From Musa acuminata AAA Group (Eukaryota; Streptophyta; Magnoliopsida; Zingiberales; Musaceae): DNA of 64,000 nucleotides. The position numbers and the translations under genes are program-made. Numbering within the stretch: the stretch's first letter is position 1; each line of letters begins with the position of its first letter. The notes below the pieces were generated by a model. That model was not told the origin of the DNA. It made no database searches and saw nothing but the letters and a program-made list of their open reading frames with translations. This document shows positions 12,479 to 26,842 of the stretch, one piece after another. The DNA lies in the NCBI RefSeq assembly GCF_036884655.1, contig NC_088357.1:44231501-44295500 (forward strand), read 5' to 3'.

Positions 12479-15400
12479 TTTGGTTTCAAAACGAGCAAGT
12501 AATTTGGGTAAATAATAAAAGTTCACAATCTCACCATGGCAAAGCACTATGACAAATCAAACAAGACATGACAAGTCATGCCATTATCCCAAGCAATCAT
12601 AGATGGACTGCAAGTACAAACTCATTCTTAAACTATTAGATACACTCAAGAGAAGCACGAGGAACTGTAAGCTATAAGTTTTCTATTCTTCATTAACAGA
12701 GGAACTGTAATCTGATGCACCAATTAAAAAAGCACAAGAGTCATAGGGAGAGTCTGACTATTGCATAAACCCACCTCAATATTCTCGAAGTGATCTTAGA
12801 GGAACTTTATCAAGGCTAGCGAAGGCTCCTTGGGGTAGAGAATTCACAAGATAAGACAGAAGATTGGATCGACAAGGTCAAGTCTCGAGTTCATCAATTG
12901 ACAGAAGACAACCAAGAGGTTGTGCATCACTTATATAATGTTTTAACGGATCTCATGGCAAAGATTATCCTGCTAATGAGGACTCTTCATGCGGGAGGGA
13001 ATAAAACCCACATTGCTCCATCACAAAATTTGAAGACACCCAAGCCGCATTAATATGACGGTGCTAGGGATATGAAGAAGCTTGAGAACTTTCTGTTCAA
13101 AATTGAGCAATACTTCTGAGCAATGAGACTTGACTAAGAAGAAACTAGAGTTTTGATACCAACCATATATTTGAATAGGATGCAAAAGTTTGGTGGGTGA
13201 CTTGATTGAAAGAGATCCAATAAGGTCAGTGTAGGGTGGACACATAAAAGGATTTGAAGCAAGAGTTGAGAACTCAGTCTACTTGAGAACACTAAGTTCA
13301 TGGCATAAAGAAAATTGAGACAACTATGCTAGGGAATTTGTGTATAAGACTCTATGAAGTAGTTCTCGACACTGAACATTCAAGATATGTTTAAGAAGGA
13401 TAAGTTGTTTAGTTTTCTCAATAGCCTAAAGTCATGGACGTAATAGGAATTGCATCAATATAAGGTCATTGATTTGGTCGAGTCAATCATAGTTGCTAAA
13501 AGGTTTATTGACTTTGTTTCCTTGAAAGACTTGGAGAAGAAGAAATAATCTTCAAGTAATTGCATGTCTATAGATTCAAAGGGAAGAAGTCCACAATCGA
13601 GCAAAATAAGAAGAATTCTCATAAGGGGCTAAGTTCAAAATGCAAAGTCCTGAAGCCTGATAGAAGCTTCTTGTGTGGAGGACCATATATACAAGGGAGT
13701 GTCTACAAAAACAAACACTCAATATGCTAACAACATCAATCTATCTCCCAAGACCGTATAAGGGAAAAGTCATTGTCGTTAGTTTGAATAAGTTCTGAAT
13801 CTAGAAATTATGATAAAGACTCGCAAGGACCCTAGAGGGGAGTAATGTATTTGTTAAATACATTACAGGGTCAAATGGGGGGAACGTACGAAGACAAAGT
13901 AATACAAATTAGGGAGCAGCGAGCTAATGTAAGTGGATATCAAGCTCAATATTCAAACATCTCATGTAATGGTAGACACGGGCATTATCACAACTTTATT
14001 ATCAATCGTAGAGTAAGGCGACTAGGGCTAAATTTAAAAAAGAACCCAAATCAAATGAAGGTGGTGAACTTTAGAAGCAAAGCAAATCTTTGAGTTGGCA
14101 AAAAAGGTCTCTATAAAAATTGGAAAGTGGATTAGAAGCAAAAAACATGATGTTGGTGTCATTAGATGACTTCCAAATGATTCTTGGAATAGAGTTCATG
14201 CACACAGCCAAGAGAGTGTCATTGCCACTCCTAAACTCTTTATATCTGATGGGAGACGATGGCCCCTATGTGATGCCAATTTCTTAAGGAGAAACCAAGG
14301 ACCTGCAACAACTATTGACATTACAATTAAAGAAAGGTGTATGAAAAGATAAATTAATTTTTGTGGCTATAGTGAAACTAAAGCTACTTGATATAGAGTT
14401 TGCTTAAGAACTTATTGTGATAGCAAATATTTTGAAAGAATTCACGGATATTATGCCACCCGAGTTGCCAAAAACTTTGACTTAACATAAAGATATGGAT
14501 TATCGCATCGAACTAGAGCCAAGAGAGAAACCTCTAGTGAGACCACTTTACTAGATGACTCTCCTTGAGTTGATAGAGCTAAGAAAGAAGTTGGATGAAC
14601 TATTAAGTGATGGTCCCATCAATAGTTTTAAAGCATCATTCAAAGCTCTAGTTCTCTTCTAGAATAAACAAGATGAGAGCTTTTGATCATGTGTCGATTA
14701 TCAGGCCTTAAACAAAATAAAAATAAAGAATAAATATCTTATCCCGCTCATCGTTGGACTTGTTCACTAAATTGGATAAGGCAAAGTACTTCTTCAAACT
14801 CGACCTTCGATCGAGGTACTAGCAAGTGCAAATCACTAAAGGTGATGAAACAAATACAACTTGTGTAACTAGGTGTAAAGCATTTGAATTCTAAGTAATG
14901 CCTTTCAGCTTAACTAATACTCCAGTCATGTTTTGCACTCTCATAAATTAACTATCAATGAGTATTTGGATAAGTTCATGGTCATTTACTTAGATGATAT
15001 TATCATCTACATCCTAACACTAAAAAAGCGTATCAAGCACCTTTGAACAATCATCAAGATTCTCAAGGAGAACACTTTGTTTGTAAAAAAAGAGAAGTAC
15101 TACTTTGCTCAAATGAAGATTTTATTCTTGGACACCAAGTTGACAGAGGATTAATTCAAATAGATAAATCAAAAGTGTAGGTTATAGTGGAGAGGTGAAC
15201 ACCAAAGAAGGTACTAGAGTTGAGATCATTTATTGGTTTCATTTACTATTATCAACATTTCATATCGGGGTACTCGAAATATGTAGCTCAATTAACAAAG
15301 TTGTTGAAGGAGCAACCTTAGTGGTAGTTCAAAAAATATGAATTGACATTCTAAAACCTAAAGGTCATTGTGTTAGAGGTATATTGCTCAAATTGATAAA

Positions 15401-17274
15401 TTATGAGAAACCATTCAAAGTCCATACAAATGTTTCTGACTTTGTTATTGGAGGAGTACTTGTACAAGAAGATTACCTAATAGCCTACAAAAGCTATAAG
15501 CTCAATGGGATAGAGCGACAATATTCGAGTAAACGAGAAAAAGATAACAACAATTATCCACTATTTATGAGTGTGGTGACACTGTTTTATTAGAATGTGA
15601 TTTGTGCTAACAACTAACAACACAAAGTTTCTTCCAAACTCAAAAGAAACTCTTTCCAAAGTAAGCCCGATGGTAAAATTTTCTTGCTAAATTTGATATG
15701 ATAATTGAATACGAGCCTAGAAAGAGCAAATGTGGTGATTGACACCTTGAGCAAAAAAGTTAACTTGATGAATGTGATATCATTGGAAGATGGAAGCCAA
15801 GCAAGTCAATTACATTTCAACTTTCTCTCGTGAATCAAAAATAGATTGTACAATGATCCTAGAGCAATAACCTTATTTAATTAATCAAAAAAGGTAAGAC
15901 ATAATAATTTTGGGTTCAAGAAAGATTTATCTATACCAAAGAAAATAAAGTTTATATTCTTGGAGTAGACACTTTGAGACATGAGCTCTTAAGGGAGTAT
16001 CATAATTCTCTTTAGGCAAGAGATCATGAAACTTTGGTTCTCGTGGAGAAGGCCTAGAATTGCTAAAAATGAGGATTGATGTAGAAAAATATGTTCGGAT
16101 GTACTTTACTTACCAATAAGATAATATGAAGTAGTGGAAGCAGATGGATCTTTTGGAGCCATTGCTCGTACAAAAAAGATCGTAAGAGAGCATTTCCTTA
16201 TACTTCATATCAAGTTTGTCGATGATAGGAAAAATTGGATCGATACTCATGATAGTTAATTAGTTCTCAACGTATACAATATACATTGTTGCACCCCTAC
16301 ACTGCTCAATAATGAGACAAACAAGTTGATGATAAAGAATATAATGAAGTTTTGGGAAGTTCCACACAATATCAATAACGATTGGGATGCATGGTTCTTA
16401 TGGCGATTTTGGACTGAGTTGTTTATATTATTAAGATCTAATTTATACTTCTTTATAAGTTTCCAACCCCAGATAGATAGCCAAAATAAAAATAGATAAA
16501 TTCACTTCTTAAGCAATATCTTTAGCACCATGTAAGTGTCAACCAACGAGATTGGGTGAAACTGTTAGACATAGCCCAATCCTCCTGCAACTTATAGCAA
16601 AACTTTGTATCCAACAAGGGTCCCTTTTAGATTATTACATGACAACAATCGTTAGCTTCTCATACTTCATTGATCGATTATACTGCAAGTAGCTCGTTAA
16701 TATATCACTTTACAAATCAATGATAAGATATTGTCTGGGCATACTTGAAAAAGATGACTAAAAAGATGAAGAAAGTGGACAGATATGGAAAGAAACCACA
16801 GAAGTTCAAAGTTGACAACTTGGTGTTGGTGAAATTCTAACTAGCACCACTCCAATTCTTTAGGCATAAGAGATTAATGCATAAGTACGAGGGATCCTTC
16901 CAAATTATTAGCATGATAGATAATATCTCTTACAAGTTACAATTACTGATATGGCTCAAAAATTATAATATATTATATACAAGTAAATTAAAAGCCTATC
17001 ACTTAGATTTATGAGATGCTTCAAAAAATTATTTCAACTCAGCTATCACCCGCCAAAGCTTCTTATTAAAAGTGAGTTGAAGTTATTTTAGCAAATTATA
17101 AGTTGAAGTTACATAATAGAGCAAAGCAAATCGAGTACTCAAGTAGTAAAAACTTCTCATAATAGAAGCTTGTTGAGAGGTCGAAAATGCCTTGCTACAT
17201 GAAGTAGTCATCAAAGTCTACTAGTAAACATCGAGAGGGCATCAATAATTTAGGTGGGGGAGAATGTCACAAAC

Positions 17275-17918
17275 AGTCATCGTGTGCCTATAATATCTTT
17301 GTCAACAGATTGTTCATCACCTTTGTTTACTTATATATTTGTTTGGCAGTATGTTTCACTTTGTGTTTTGATTACAAACTGTAAGTATGAATAATTTACA
17401 GAGCTGTAGAGTGATCGCTCACCAAAATAGGTAAAACTATCCCAAAAGGACTTAGTTTTTACATATCATGATCTATTTGTTATAGGCTATGTTATGAAAT
17501 AAAACAACAACCATGCCAATAGCTTGGAACCCTCTAGATGACACAGGACTAGATGAGGGTTTAAGGTAGTATTGGATATTGATTAGATTCACAAGTTTGC
17601 ATATAAAGTCTACAGGAACTTTTTAATATGCTCGATGCCTGATGAGCAATCGTTTGTAGACTTACTATTGTTATTATGAAATCCTTGTTTTTTTCTCTTT
17701 TTTTTGCTCTCACGTACCAAGTATTTGTTGAATTACTTATAAAGCTATCCACTTTTCACTAGATGTCTGAGTCTTGTCTATTGTTTATTTAATTAAATTA
17801 ATTAATTTTCTTTTTACATGTCCTTTGAACTTATACAAGATTATTTCTAGATTGATCCTTTATAGATAAATAATATAAATATACTTTATAATTTAGATAA
17901 TTCTAACTAAGTCTATAA
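17275..17918 (+). repeat. 3' LTR of the decayed chromovirus
   Basis: Preceded by a GGTGGGGGAGAA polypurine tract, begins TGTCACAAACAG, and aligns with the 5' LTR across CTCACCA, TTGCATATAAAG and CTTTTTACATGTCCT blocks. It ends about 400 bp before the GET3 start codon. Confidence 0.8.
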
Positions 17919-18033
17919 AATTATGATGGGAGGAAGACGATAAGGGATATTGTGATTATTATCTAAAATAGGAGAAAAAAATAAATAGGACACCTTTCTA
18001 AGGAAACTCAAAAAAGGTTTCTTCCAACAAAAT

Positions 18034-18074
<41 letters not shown>

Positions 18075-18325
18075 TTTTAAAAATATTATTTTAGAAAGAA
18101 CTCTACGGAGTGTTACTTTGTTTGCGTTCAAATGTGGCCCCATTCCCAGACCCAGAGATCTGATCATTAATCCATCCTGTTTATCATAAATCTACACGAT
18201 CAAACGCCCACAGAAGCCCCAATTCCTCGATCGTCTCCTCTCGCTTCTCGGCTTCCTGGTACGCAACAAGAAACGGAAAAAGAGCCAAATCGGAAGGGGA
18301 ACAAACCGAGGGGAGGGCGGTGGCG
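17919..18325 (+). promoter_or_regulatory. GET3: Promoter and 5' UTR region of GET3
   Basis: Short spacer between the decayed 3' LTR and the GET3 ATG. It includes a (TA)n tract at 18036-18069 and then a GC-rich leader from about 18190. No upstream ATG in good context was noted. No TATA box can be told apart from the TA repeat. Confidence 0.5.
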
Positions 18326-19391
18326 ATGGCGACTGATGTGCCGGAGGGGTCGGTGCGGAACATCTTAGAGCAGGAGACGCTGAAGTGGGTGTTCGTGGGT
18401 GGGAAGGGCGGCGTGGGGAAGACGACCTGCAGCTCCATCCTCTCCATCCTCCTCGCGCAGGTCCGCCAGTCCGTCCTCGTCATCTCCACCGACCCCGCTC
18501 ACAACCTCAGCGACGCGTTCCAGCAGCGCTTCACCAAGATCCCCACCCTCGTCAATGGCTTCTCCAACCTCTATGCCATGGTATTACTAACACTCATTCT
18601 CTCTCACGTATCCCATCGAATCTACTCTCCGATCTGAGCCATCTTTTATCAATCCTATTGTCGATTGTTCCTCTTTTTTCTGCTTTGTGATCGTGGAATT
18701 TTAACCAATTCTTCCGTCGACTGCAGGAGGTCGATCCGAAGGTGGAGGGCGACGATTTGTCTGACGAGGGACTCGATGGGTTCCTTTCGGAGCTAACGAA
18801 TGCGATCCCTGGAGTCGATGAGGCCATGAGCTTCGCTGAAATGCTGAAGTAAGTTTTCTCTCGTTCCATTTGCATTCTATTTGGAGAGCGCATATAGAAA
18901 AAATTGCTGTTGATGTGTAATAACATAACTGTGGGGCTGGGCCTCCCTTTATGCTGATGATTTAACTGATGTTTGTGTTACTTGGATTATTATATCAGGT
19001 TTAAACCCTTCATCAAATATGCACTAAGTTTTGATTCTTCACGAGAAATATTACTAAATAGAGGTTTTTGGTATCCTAGAGCAATCCTTAACTAGGCATT
19101 TGTATGGGAGAGATGAAAACAGATCGTTGCTGCGGTATGATATTATTGGCATGGTTCGTTAACTAACAAGTCTGGATCTTCCCATAGTATTAACTGTCTG
19201 CAATTTGATAAGTTTTAGGAGTTCTCTCAAAATTATAAAAAAAGCTTAAACTTGGATAAAACCAAGTTCTCAGTTATTTAAATACAGTGCATTTACTCTT
19301 GATTGTTTAGCTCCTGGATGTTGGTTTAACACTTTGAGATGTCAATTGTTGTCTTAAAGAGTTCTGTGAACAACCAAATACGATGCCAATA

Positions 19392-19446
<55 letters not shown>

Positions 19447-19467
19447 CATATATATATATACATATGT

Positions 19468-19514
<47 letters not shown>

Positions 19515-19533
19515 CATATATACATACATATGT

Positions 19534-19586
<53 letters not shown>

Positions 19587-21238
19587 TAACTTTAGCATGA
19601 AACAAGAATTACTTTTATTACATCGAATATGTTTTTTTGCCTATAGTAATAAATATTTAAAATATTGCTTCAGTATAGGGTTATGAGGAAATGTGGGATT
19701 ATGTTCATTATTGATATAGTGTTTGAATAACACCAAGGTGGAAGAGCATATTTAAAGTATTGATCATTTCTAACTTTTTTCTGTTCTCATCTTAGAACCA
19801 AGAAAAATACATATAGATCTTTTAACATATTTCAATATTTATCTCGTCAATTGAAAATGGCCAACAGTTGGAAAGTTCACAAATTGACAAAATCTTAACA
19901 ATTCATATTTGTCATAATCCATTAACTTGTGTTACCAAGTCTAAATTGTCAGAAAGTCCTAGCAAAAATCTTCTTCTTTCTTGGATGAAGAATGAGCCGA
20001 TCGACCAAGATTGTCTAACGAGAAGAAAAGCAACTGTGCTAAAACAGAAGATGATTGGGGAGATATGCTTGATTGAAGATGCTTTAAAAGAAATAAATAA
20101 ATCTAAATTAAATATCTTGATAATAAGAAAGATCGTCTTTTGAAGCAGAAAAAAGAAAGTGAAGATTCTCTAGAGTTGGTAAATGAGATGATTGATTCCT
20201 TGTTATAAGAAATAAGAATGTTTTTATTTGTATTTTGTTTTTCATGTACTTGGATGGCTGATATCTTCATTAACTGCTTTATTTTTGTTAGATCTTTTAT
20301 TGTCTGTGTTCCTTGTCAGATCTTTCGTTTTTTTATCTATCCTATGATGTTATACTGATTTGTGCAGCTATTACTTCAGTAAATGTTTGAACTTTGACCG
20401 ATGATAATTATCAGTTACTGATGTCGTCTTGCCTGTTTAGCAACCTGTTCAATGCTTTTGGATATTGTGTATGCGGCAGCATATTTATGATTCTGAATCC
20501 AGAGGCTTGTCATGTTAATTTAATGTTTGTTTAGGAATCTCCTTGAGATGCTTGAAACTTCTGTATGACAGTATGTTTATGATTTCTGGATTCTGATGCT
20601 TGTCATTAAACATAGTATTTATTTTCTTATCTGGAACTGCTAGTTATCTTAATCCATTTCTTCTTTTGAAGACAAAAAATCCCCTAAAAGCCATCCTTTA
20701 TTTTTTACTGCAGATTAGTCCAAACAAGTTACCCAGTTATAGTGTTTGATATTTCTGTATCATAGTATATTTTTGATTTCTGAATTCTGATGCTTGTCAT
20801 TAAACAAAATATTTAATTTTATATCTGAAACTGCTAGTTATCTTAATTCATTTCTTATTTTGAAGACAAAAAACCGCTAAAACCCATCTTTTATTTTTTT
20901 ACTGCAGATTAGTCCAAACAATGGATTACTCAGTTATAGTGTTTGATACTGCTCCAACTGGTCATACTCTACGATTGTTGCAATTCCCATCAACTTTAGA
21001 GAAGGGGCTGGAGAAAGTTATGGCCTTGAAAAACAAATTTGGTGGCATTATGAACCAGGTACTTGCACTATTCTTAGGCAATTCATCTAACTTTATAGTT
21101 CTGTAAGTTGTAATGTTGTATAGGGGACTGATTTATGGAACAAAGTTATATCAAGTAATGATGTCCCAAGAAGGCTGCTGAATAGGGCCGATGCAACAAG
21201 CAGTCAAAGTTGATTCATTGTCCTCTTGAAGTGGTCTC

Positions 21239-21270
<32 letters not shown>

Positions 21271-24200
21271 ATTTCTAAACTTAGATTGTCTTTAGGTGCT
21301 AATTCAATAGCTCAAGCAACATTTTTCTTTTACAATATCTGGTGAAGATCTTGGCTTCACCGTTGGATTGTCTCTCATCTACAACTATGTTTTGATTGTT
21401 GAAACAGCATGACCTGTCGACCAACAAAAGTTATGGTCCACCATCCTCATTCTTTATGGAAGTTGTTTTGAGCCTAATGTCGCCATAGAGGATTTGAAGG
21501 TGATTGGTTGTACTAGTACAGTAGTACTCTTTGGTGTACTCTATTGGATATAAGCTACCTCTGTAGATTCAAAATCTTGACCAATTCTTTTGGGCTTACG
21601 ATGAGCAATAAAGATTTTCTGAGACCTTATATGGTCAAGAATGCTGATAGTATAGTGGGATACTCTGTGGTGGTGTTTGGATCATCGACAATCCCTTGGC
21701 TGTATATGTAGTCACTATAGTAGTGACAATGCCTACTTGATTTTCGATATTGACCATTCACTTCAGATGGGTTATCTAGCCAACAAGTGGTCCACATAGA
21801 TTTTTGATTCCCACAGCAAGGTTGTCCATCGCGAGAAGTTAGCCATGTAGACATATTAGATATGCTGATAGATAATCCAGCATGTGATAACTATCATGGT
21901 TATAGTCAATTTTCAAGTTATCATAGTAGCTTGCAGCAATAGATGGTGGCATATAGTTGATATCCATTAGTGGTCATGGAAGATGATTGATATAGTCTAG
22001 AATGTCGTAGGAATTGGCATAGTGCGTGGAGTAACTTGCTTTACTTCCAAATTATTAAAATGTGTTGCCCTGCATTATTACCAAATCGTAGCTTGCTTTC
22101 ATTATTTTTGACATGTTGATAGTCTGCTAATGCTTGTCTTGATTGCCAGCTGATGGCCAGCTGCATCTTTCCATAATTGCTGATCTGTTGGTCACATCAT
22201 GACTGGAAAGGTGTGTGAATATTAAGCAGAAAGTAACTAATAGGACTAAAAAAAAAGGAGGTCATGCTTATGAATGGTAAGCACCATCCACATATAATGT
22301 GTTTTTTAGAGGTTTACCGAGAGACAGCTGCCTACATGCTAGCCCAAGCATCAGTGTAGTGCCATTACCTGCCGTGGTTGGTATGTGTATTCCTAGATTT
22401 AAACTCAGTTTCTTGAACTAAAAGATAGCCTCAAGTAGGCAACTAAGAAGCCGGAGCACAAATTTAATTGTCAAAACTCTGAAGGTTCTAAAGTACTACA
22501 ATAGTTGCACTAATAGTTTTTCCTCCACGCATTTGATGAGAGAAAAAAAGATGAGGATCAGTTGACAATCAAAAGTGACATCATATTAACCATGTGCTAC
22601 ATTAAATTTGATTTACAACAAATCTGTTAGGTACTTGAGTTTTGGTTTTGGCTTTTGGCAAAACGTTTGAGATAAAGAACTTCCCTTCACTTGTGAATAT
22701 TGGCATCCTCTTTATTGGAGCTAATCTACAGACTTACTGATAGAACTGGAGTTTCCGTTTTGTAAACAAAGATAAACCTAATAAATGTAAATTAGATGTT
22801 CATTGGTTTTCTGGTCTCATTCAAATTGAAAAGGTAAAATACGATTGAAAACAGAGGTCAGTTTTTACATCATAGGTGCTTGCTGAAATCTGATGTAGCA
22901 GTGTCTTACATTTGGTCACCGGTATTGCGTTGATCCTTGTTGTCCATAGTATGGTCTTTGCTTCTAGTGGTTATATAGGTCAGTAGCTATAATATATATC
23001 AAGGTTTTTAATTTCGTATCGTACCAGTATACCGAGCTTTGTTCGGTACGGTATGGTACCAGTGTACTGAGCGATACTAAATATATAAAAAAATATATAT
23101 AATTAATATATAAAAAAGATATAAATATATATTTTTATATAAAAAGATAAAAATCAATATATAAAGATATAAAAAGATATAAAGAAGATACAGGGCGTAC
23201 TGAGCGGTAGCCTCGTCATTGTCGCCTCGTCTGCGGCCTTCAATGTCAAGGAGGTGGGGAGAAGAAAGACGACATCGGAAAGTTCCCCGTGCGGTGGTAG
23301 TGTACGAAGGAGATCGTTTGGAGATGAAGAAGGCCGAGGTCTTCGTTGCCTTCCTTGCGGCCGCCTCTTCCATTGCTCTCGTCGCTGCCTCCCTTGATCC
23401 CTGCACCTTCAGCTCCTCTCCAGAGAGGCATGACTCTCCTCGCCGTTACCGCCTGGATCGGGATCGTTGAGGGAGGGCGACGCCGGATCGGGATTGAGAA
23501 AGGGCATGGAAGATAAGTTTGCGCCGAGGTTCGACGGGCTTAAGTTCATCGAGACGCTGGTGACAACGCATCGGTGACTTTGTGGTCCTCTTTCTTGACT
23601 CTTCTCCCTCTTCCTCGATGCTTCTCCCTCTTCTTCGAACGTCTTCTTCCTCGCCTCGCCTTGGCACAGCCAGGCTAATACCACTCAGTAGTGAGCGGTC
23701 CATGTGTCGGTCATCTGGCGGATCGATACGTACCGCCCATACCTGGCAGTATGGAACGATATTAAAAACCCTGATATATATACGAAATAAGGGCTGCACT
23801 TACCCTAATATTTCTTCTCTTCGTGATATTTATTTGAAAATTTTACATATTTATCTTAGCTTTTTCAGCAAGAGAAATTGGAGAAAATATATACCAACTT
23901 TCTGTCCATTAAGTTTGAGTTGTCAAAAGACTAGCAAGGCCTAAAATCTGCGTTAGTACAAATTTTTAAAGTGGAATTTCACATAAGAATTACACATTTG
24001 TTGGCGAACGAACTCCCAAGTTTCACATAAGAATTATCACAACAAACATTTTTTATATATGATCTTGAAACATGTGCTTATTATTCTTTCATCAAGTACT
24101 CTTTCTTATAACTGAATGCTGTGTCCACATTACATGTCTCTATTGAAGTACTAGTTTTTTTTCACCAACTCACGTTGATATTAAATTCTGCTGACAGGCT

Positions 24201-26808
24201 ACTCGTCTTTTCGGTCTTGGTGATGAGTTCAGTACTGATGCTATGCTAGGAAAGCTGGAAGGTATGAAGGATGTGATTGAGCAAGTAAACAGACAATTTA
24301 AGGATCCAGTAAGATCACAATCCTTTTAGATGTTTCAGATGTGCTTATCGGTTGGGTAGCATCAGAAAGTTTTTCTGTTAAATGCTACTTACATGTGAAT
24401 ATTTGATAAACTCTTTTAGGAATTGACTTGCTACTAGCTATTCATATTTTGAATATTTTGGAAATTTATTTAACATATGATTTTTCTCAGAGGTGCTTCC
24501 TGTTTACTTCTGGTTTTGGGGGGTATGTTCATTCAAAATCATAAGAATTGAGCTTATGGATTTGTGACCTGATCATGGTAGATCCTTAGAGTGTTGGCCA
24601 TGACAGTAGTAATTGCTCCTGTAATTGTAATAGTTGTTTGGAATTACCTGAGGAAAATAATTATACATACATATATAGTTTGTTTTCCTTTCAAAATTTG
24701 TTTCTTTCATTTATTCTTATAATTTTGTTCCTTCTATATGGAGGTGTTGTACAGTAGGTGTTCCTAATCTGATGTCATGCTGTTGATTATATGATTATGA
24801 TGCCAGGACTTGACAAAATGATCCAAGCTAATGATACAGATAACTGTAAGGATTTAGTTTCTCACATGTTGCTTCTTACCCTCTGCCTGTGTTCTAGAAA
24901 TCAGCCTAATTACCTTTAGTTGAAGAAAAGCATCCTACCTCTTCTATTGCAGTGTGCTAATTGATGTCCATTTATGCTGTCACAACTGATTTAACTACTG
25001 AACCTCATCAGTGATGCATGTAGAGTCACATCACTCGAGGACAGGAACCAAATTCTTGAGGTGATGGGCTTTGATCATCGTATTTTGGTATATAAGTGTA
25101 TGATACAGTTTCATGTTATAAATGTGATGTTACATGATTTGCTAGATAGGCAACAAGAGGAGAGGTAGATCATGCTAGGAATAGAGAGTCAAGAAGCTGG
25201 TAGAAATTTTACTCTAGGGAGAAGAAGATACATACATAACCCAACAAAACACAAGTCTTACTGTTATTATTTTTTTGTCATGATCATGGTACAATCACTC
25301 CATCTAGAATATAATTAAAATTTAGATGTAAAATCTTAAAAATAAAACAAATGATTATTTTACATAACCAACTTCATAATTAAACCCTTTGAATTGGATT
25401 GCATCAGTTCATTTACATTGCGTAGAGCTTGTTTTTGAGGTGATCTGTGTACAGTCACATTGGTCTTGATCTTTGTATTTGTTTTGGCTTCATGTTCAAC
25501 ATAGATTTCATTACAAAAGAATATCCTAATTTAGCCTCTAAAACCGTACCAATGTTCCATGTCCCAATATAGAGAATACTTAACATTTAGAAGAGTAAAG
25601 ATAGTAGGATGAAAAGGTGGAAGACCTACAGTCGCCTTCAAGGGATAAAAAGAACCAAAAAGGTAGAAAAAGACAGGTAGAATTTTTTTTCTAGGCTTTA
25701 TAATTTTGTTCTGATCTCACTAGATGCAAGCAAATAAACCCCTCTCTCTCAGATATATGAATCTAATGCTTATAATGATCAGCTTTCATTATAGTATGTA
25801 AGGCTACAGTGTAATGTTATAAAAATAGATGATGTACTAGATAGCTAGTGAAAGAAGGTGGTGGAAAGGGGACTACAGTAAGAGGTGGTTAGAATTTAGA
25901 GGTGAATACAAAGGGAGAAGAATATAACTAGATATTTTGTGAATATAACAACATTTGCAAGGTTTTAAACATTGGAATCGAGCATCCTTGAATTGCTATG
26001 AAGTGGGTCATATAACTTATGAGAAAAAACTCGTAGGGTTAGACAAACATAAATAGGGGGATTTTATTGATAAAAAATCAATTAAAACCTTTAGAAGATG
26101 AGAAAAATATATACAATTCAAAGAATAGAAAAATCTGAAAATAAATTAAATTAGAAAATTTTAAATTGGATAAGGAAAATACCATTCTATTCAATAACAA
26201 CAACAAAGCCGTAAGTCCCTACTATTTGGGGTTGACTACATAAATCTTTTATCATCGTTGAGATATGGAAAAAGTCATATATTTAGTTAAGTTTAGTATT
26301 TAAATAGTTAAATATTTATTTATAGTTTCTATTAAAGTCTTTTTAGGTTTTCCTCTATCTCTTTTCGTCAAGGATATTAATTTCGAATGAGGTACGGGCG
26401 GTACGTATCGGTTCGCCAACAGATCGGTATGCGAACCGCTCGCTATCGGGTGATATTGTCGATTGGGGCTATTTCCGCCTCATTACCGCCCGAAGTCGGT
26501 CGGTAACGGTCGATTTTGACCGTCGCCGCCTGCTACCCGACAGTATGAGCTAAGGGAGAAGGAAGAAGAGGGAGAAGAAAAGGGAGAAACCTGGAGATTC
26601 GACGCTACTCTCCCTTAACGATCTCGATCCGTTGTCGCCCTCTACAGATGAGATGTTGCCTACTCCTCATCGTCGGCGACGAGGCCTCAGCGTCGTCGGT
26701 GACTTCTCCTTATCCGCGCGGGAAGAAGAAGCCTCGGTGGGGAGAAGAAACGGTTCCCCACGCGGGGAGAAGAAATGAGGCGACGTCGTCTCCTTTTTTT
26801 ATTTTTTA

Positions 26809-26842
<34 letters not shown>

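Larger units (their letters stand above)
11815..17918 (+). mobile_element. Decayed near-full-length Ty3/Gypsy chromovirus, same family as the copy at 54.7-61.0 kb
   Basis: The 5' LTR is about 11815-12478 and the 3' LTR about 17275-17918. Both align along their length with the LTRs at 54658-55401 and 60240-60972, but with most C/G positions changed to T/A. The gag start (about 12536), reverse transcriptase (about 14690-15150, with a remnant of the YLDD catalytic site near 14990), RNase H (about 15400) and integrase (about 15960-16640) lie in the same order and spacing as in the better copy. Stops and frameshifts interrupt every domain, so it cannot code. Its length (about 6.1 kb) is close to the 6.3 kb of the other copy. 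No clear target-site duplication is visible. Confidence 0.88.

Noticed and set aside
19307..19605. Open frames rich in Tyr, Ile, Met and His
   Set aside because: Translation of the TA/CATATA microsatellite only.
23219..23799. Open frames in the GC-rich core of the inverted-repeat element
   Set aside because: Frames are open on both strands because of GC composition. They contain no conserved domain or transposase motif.
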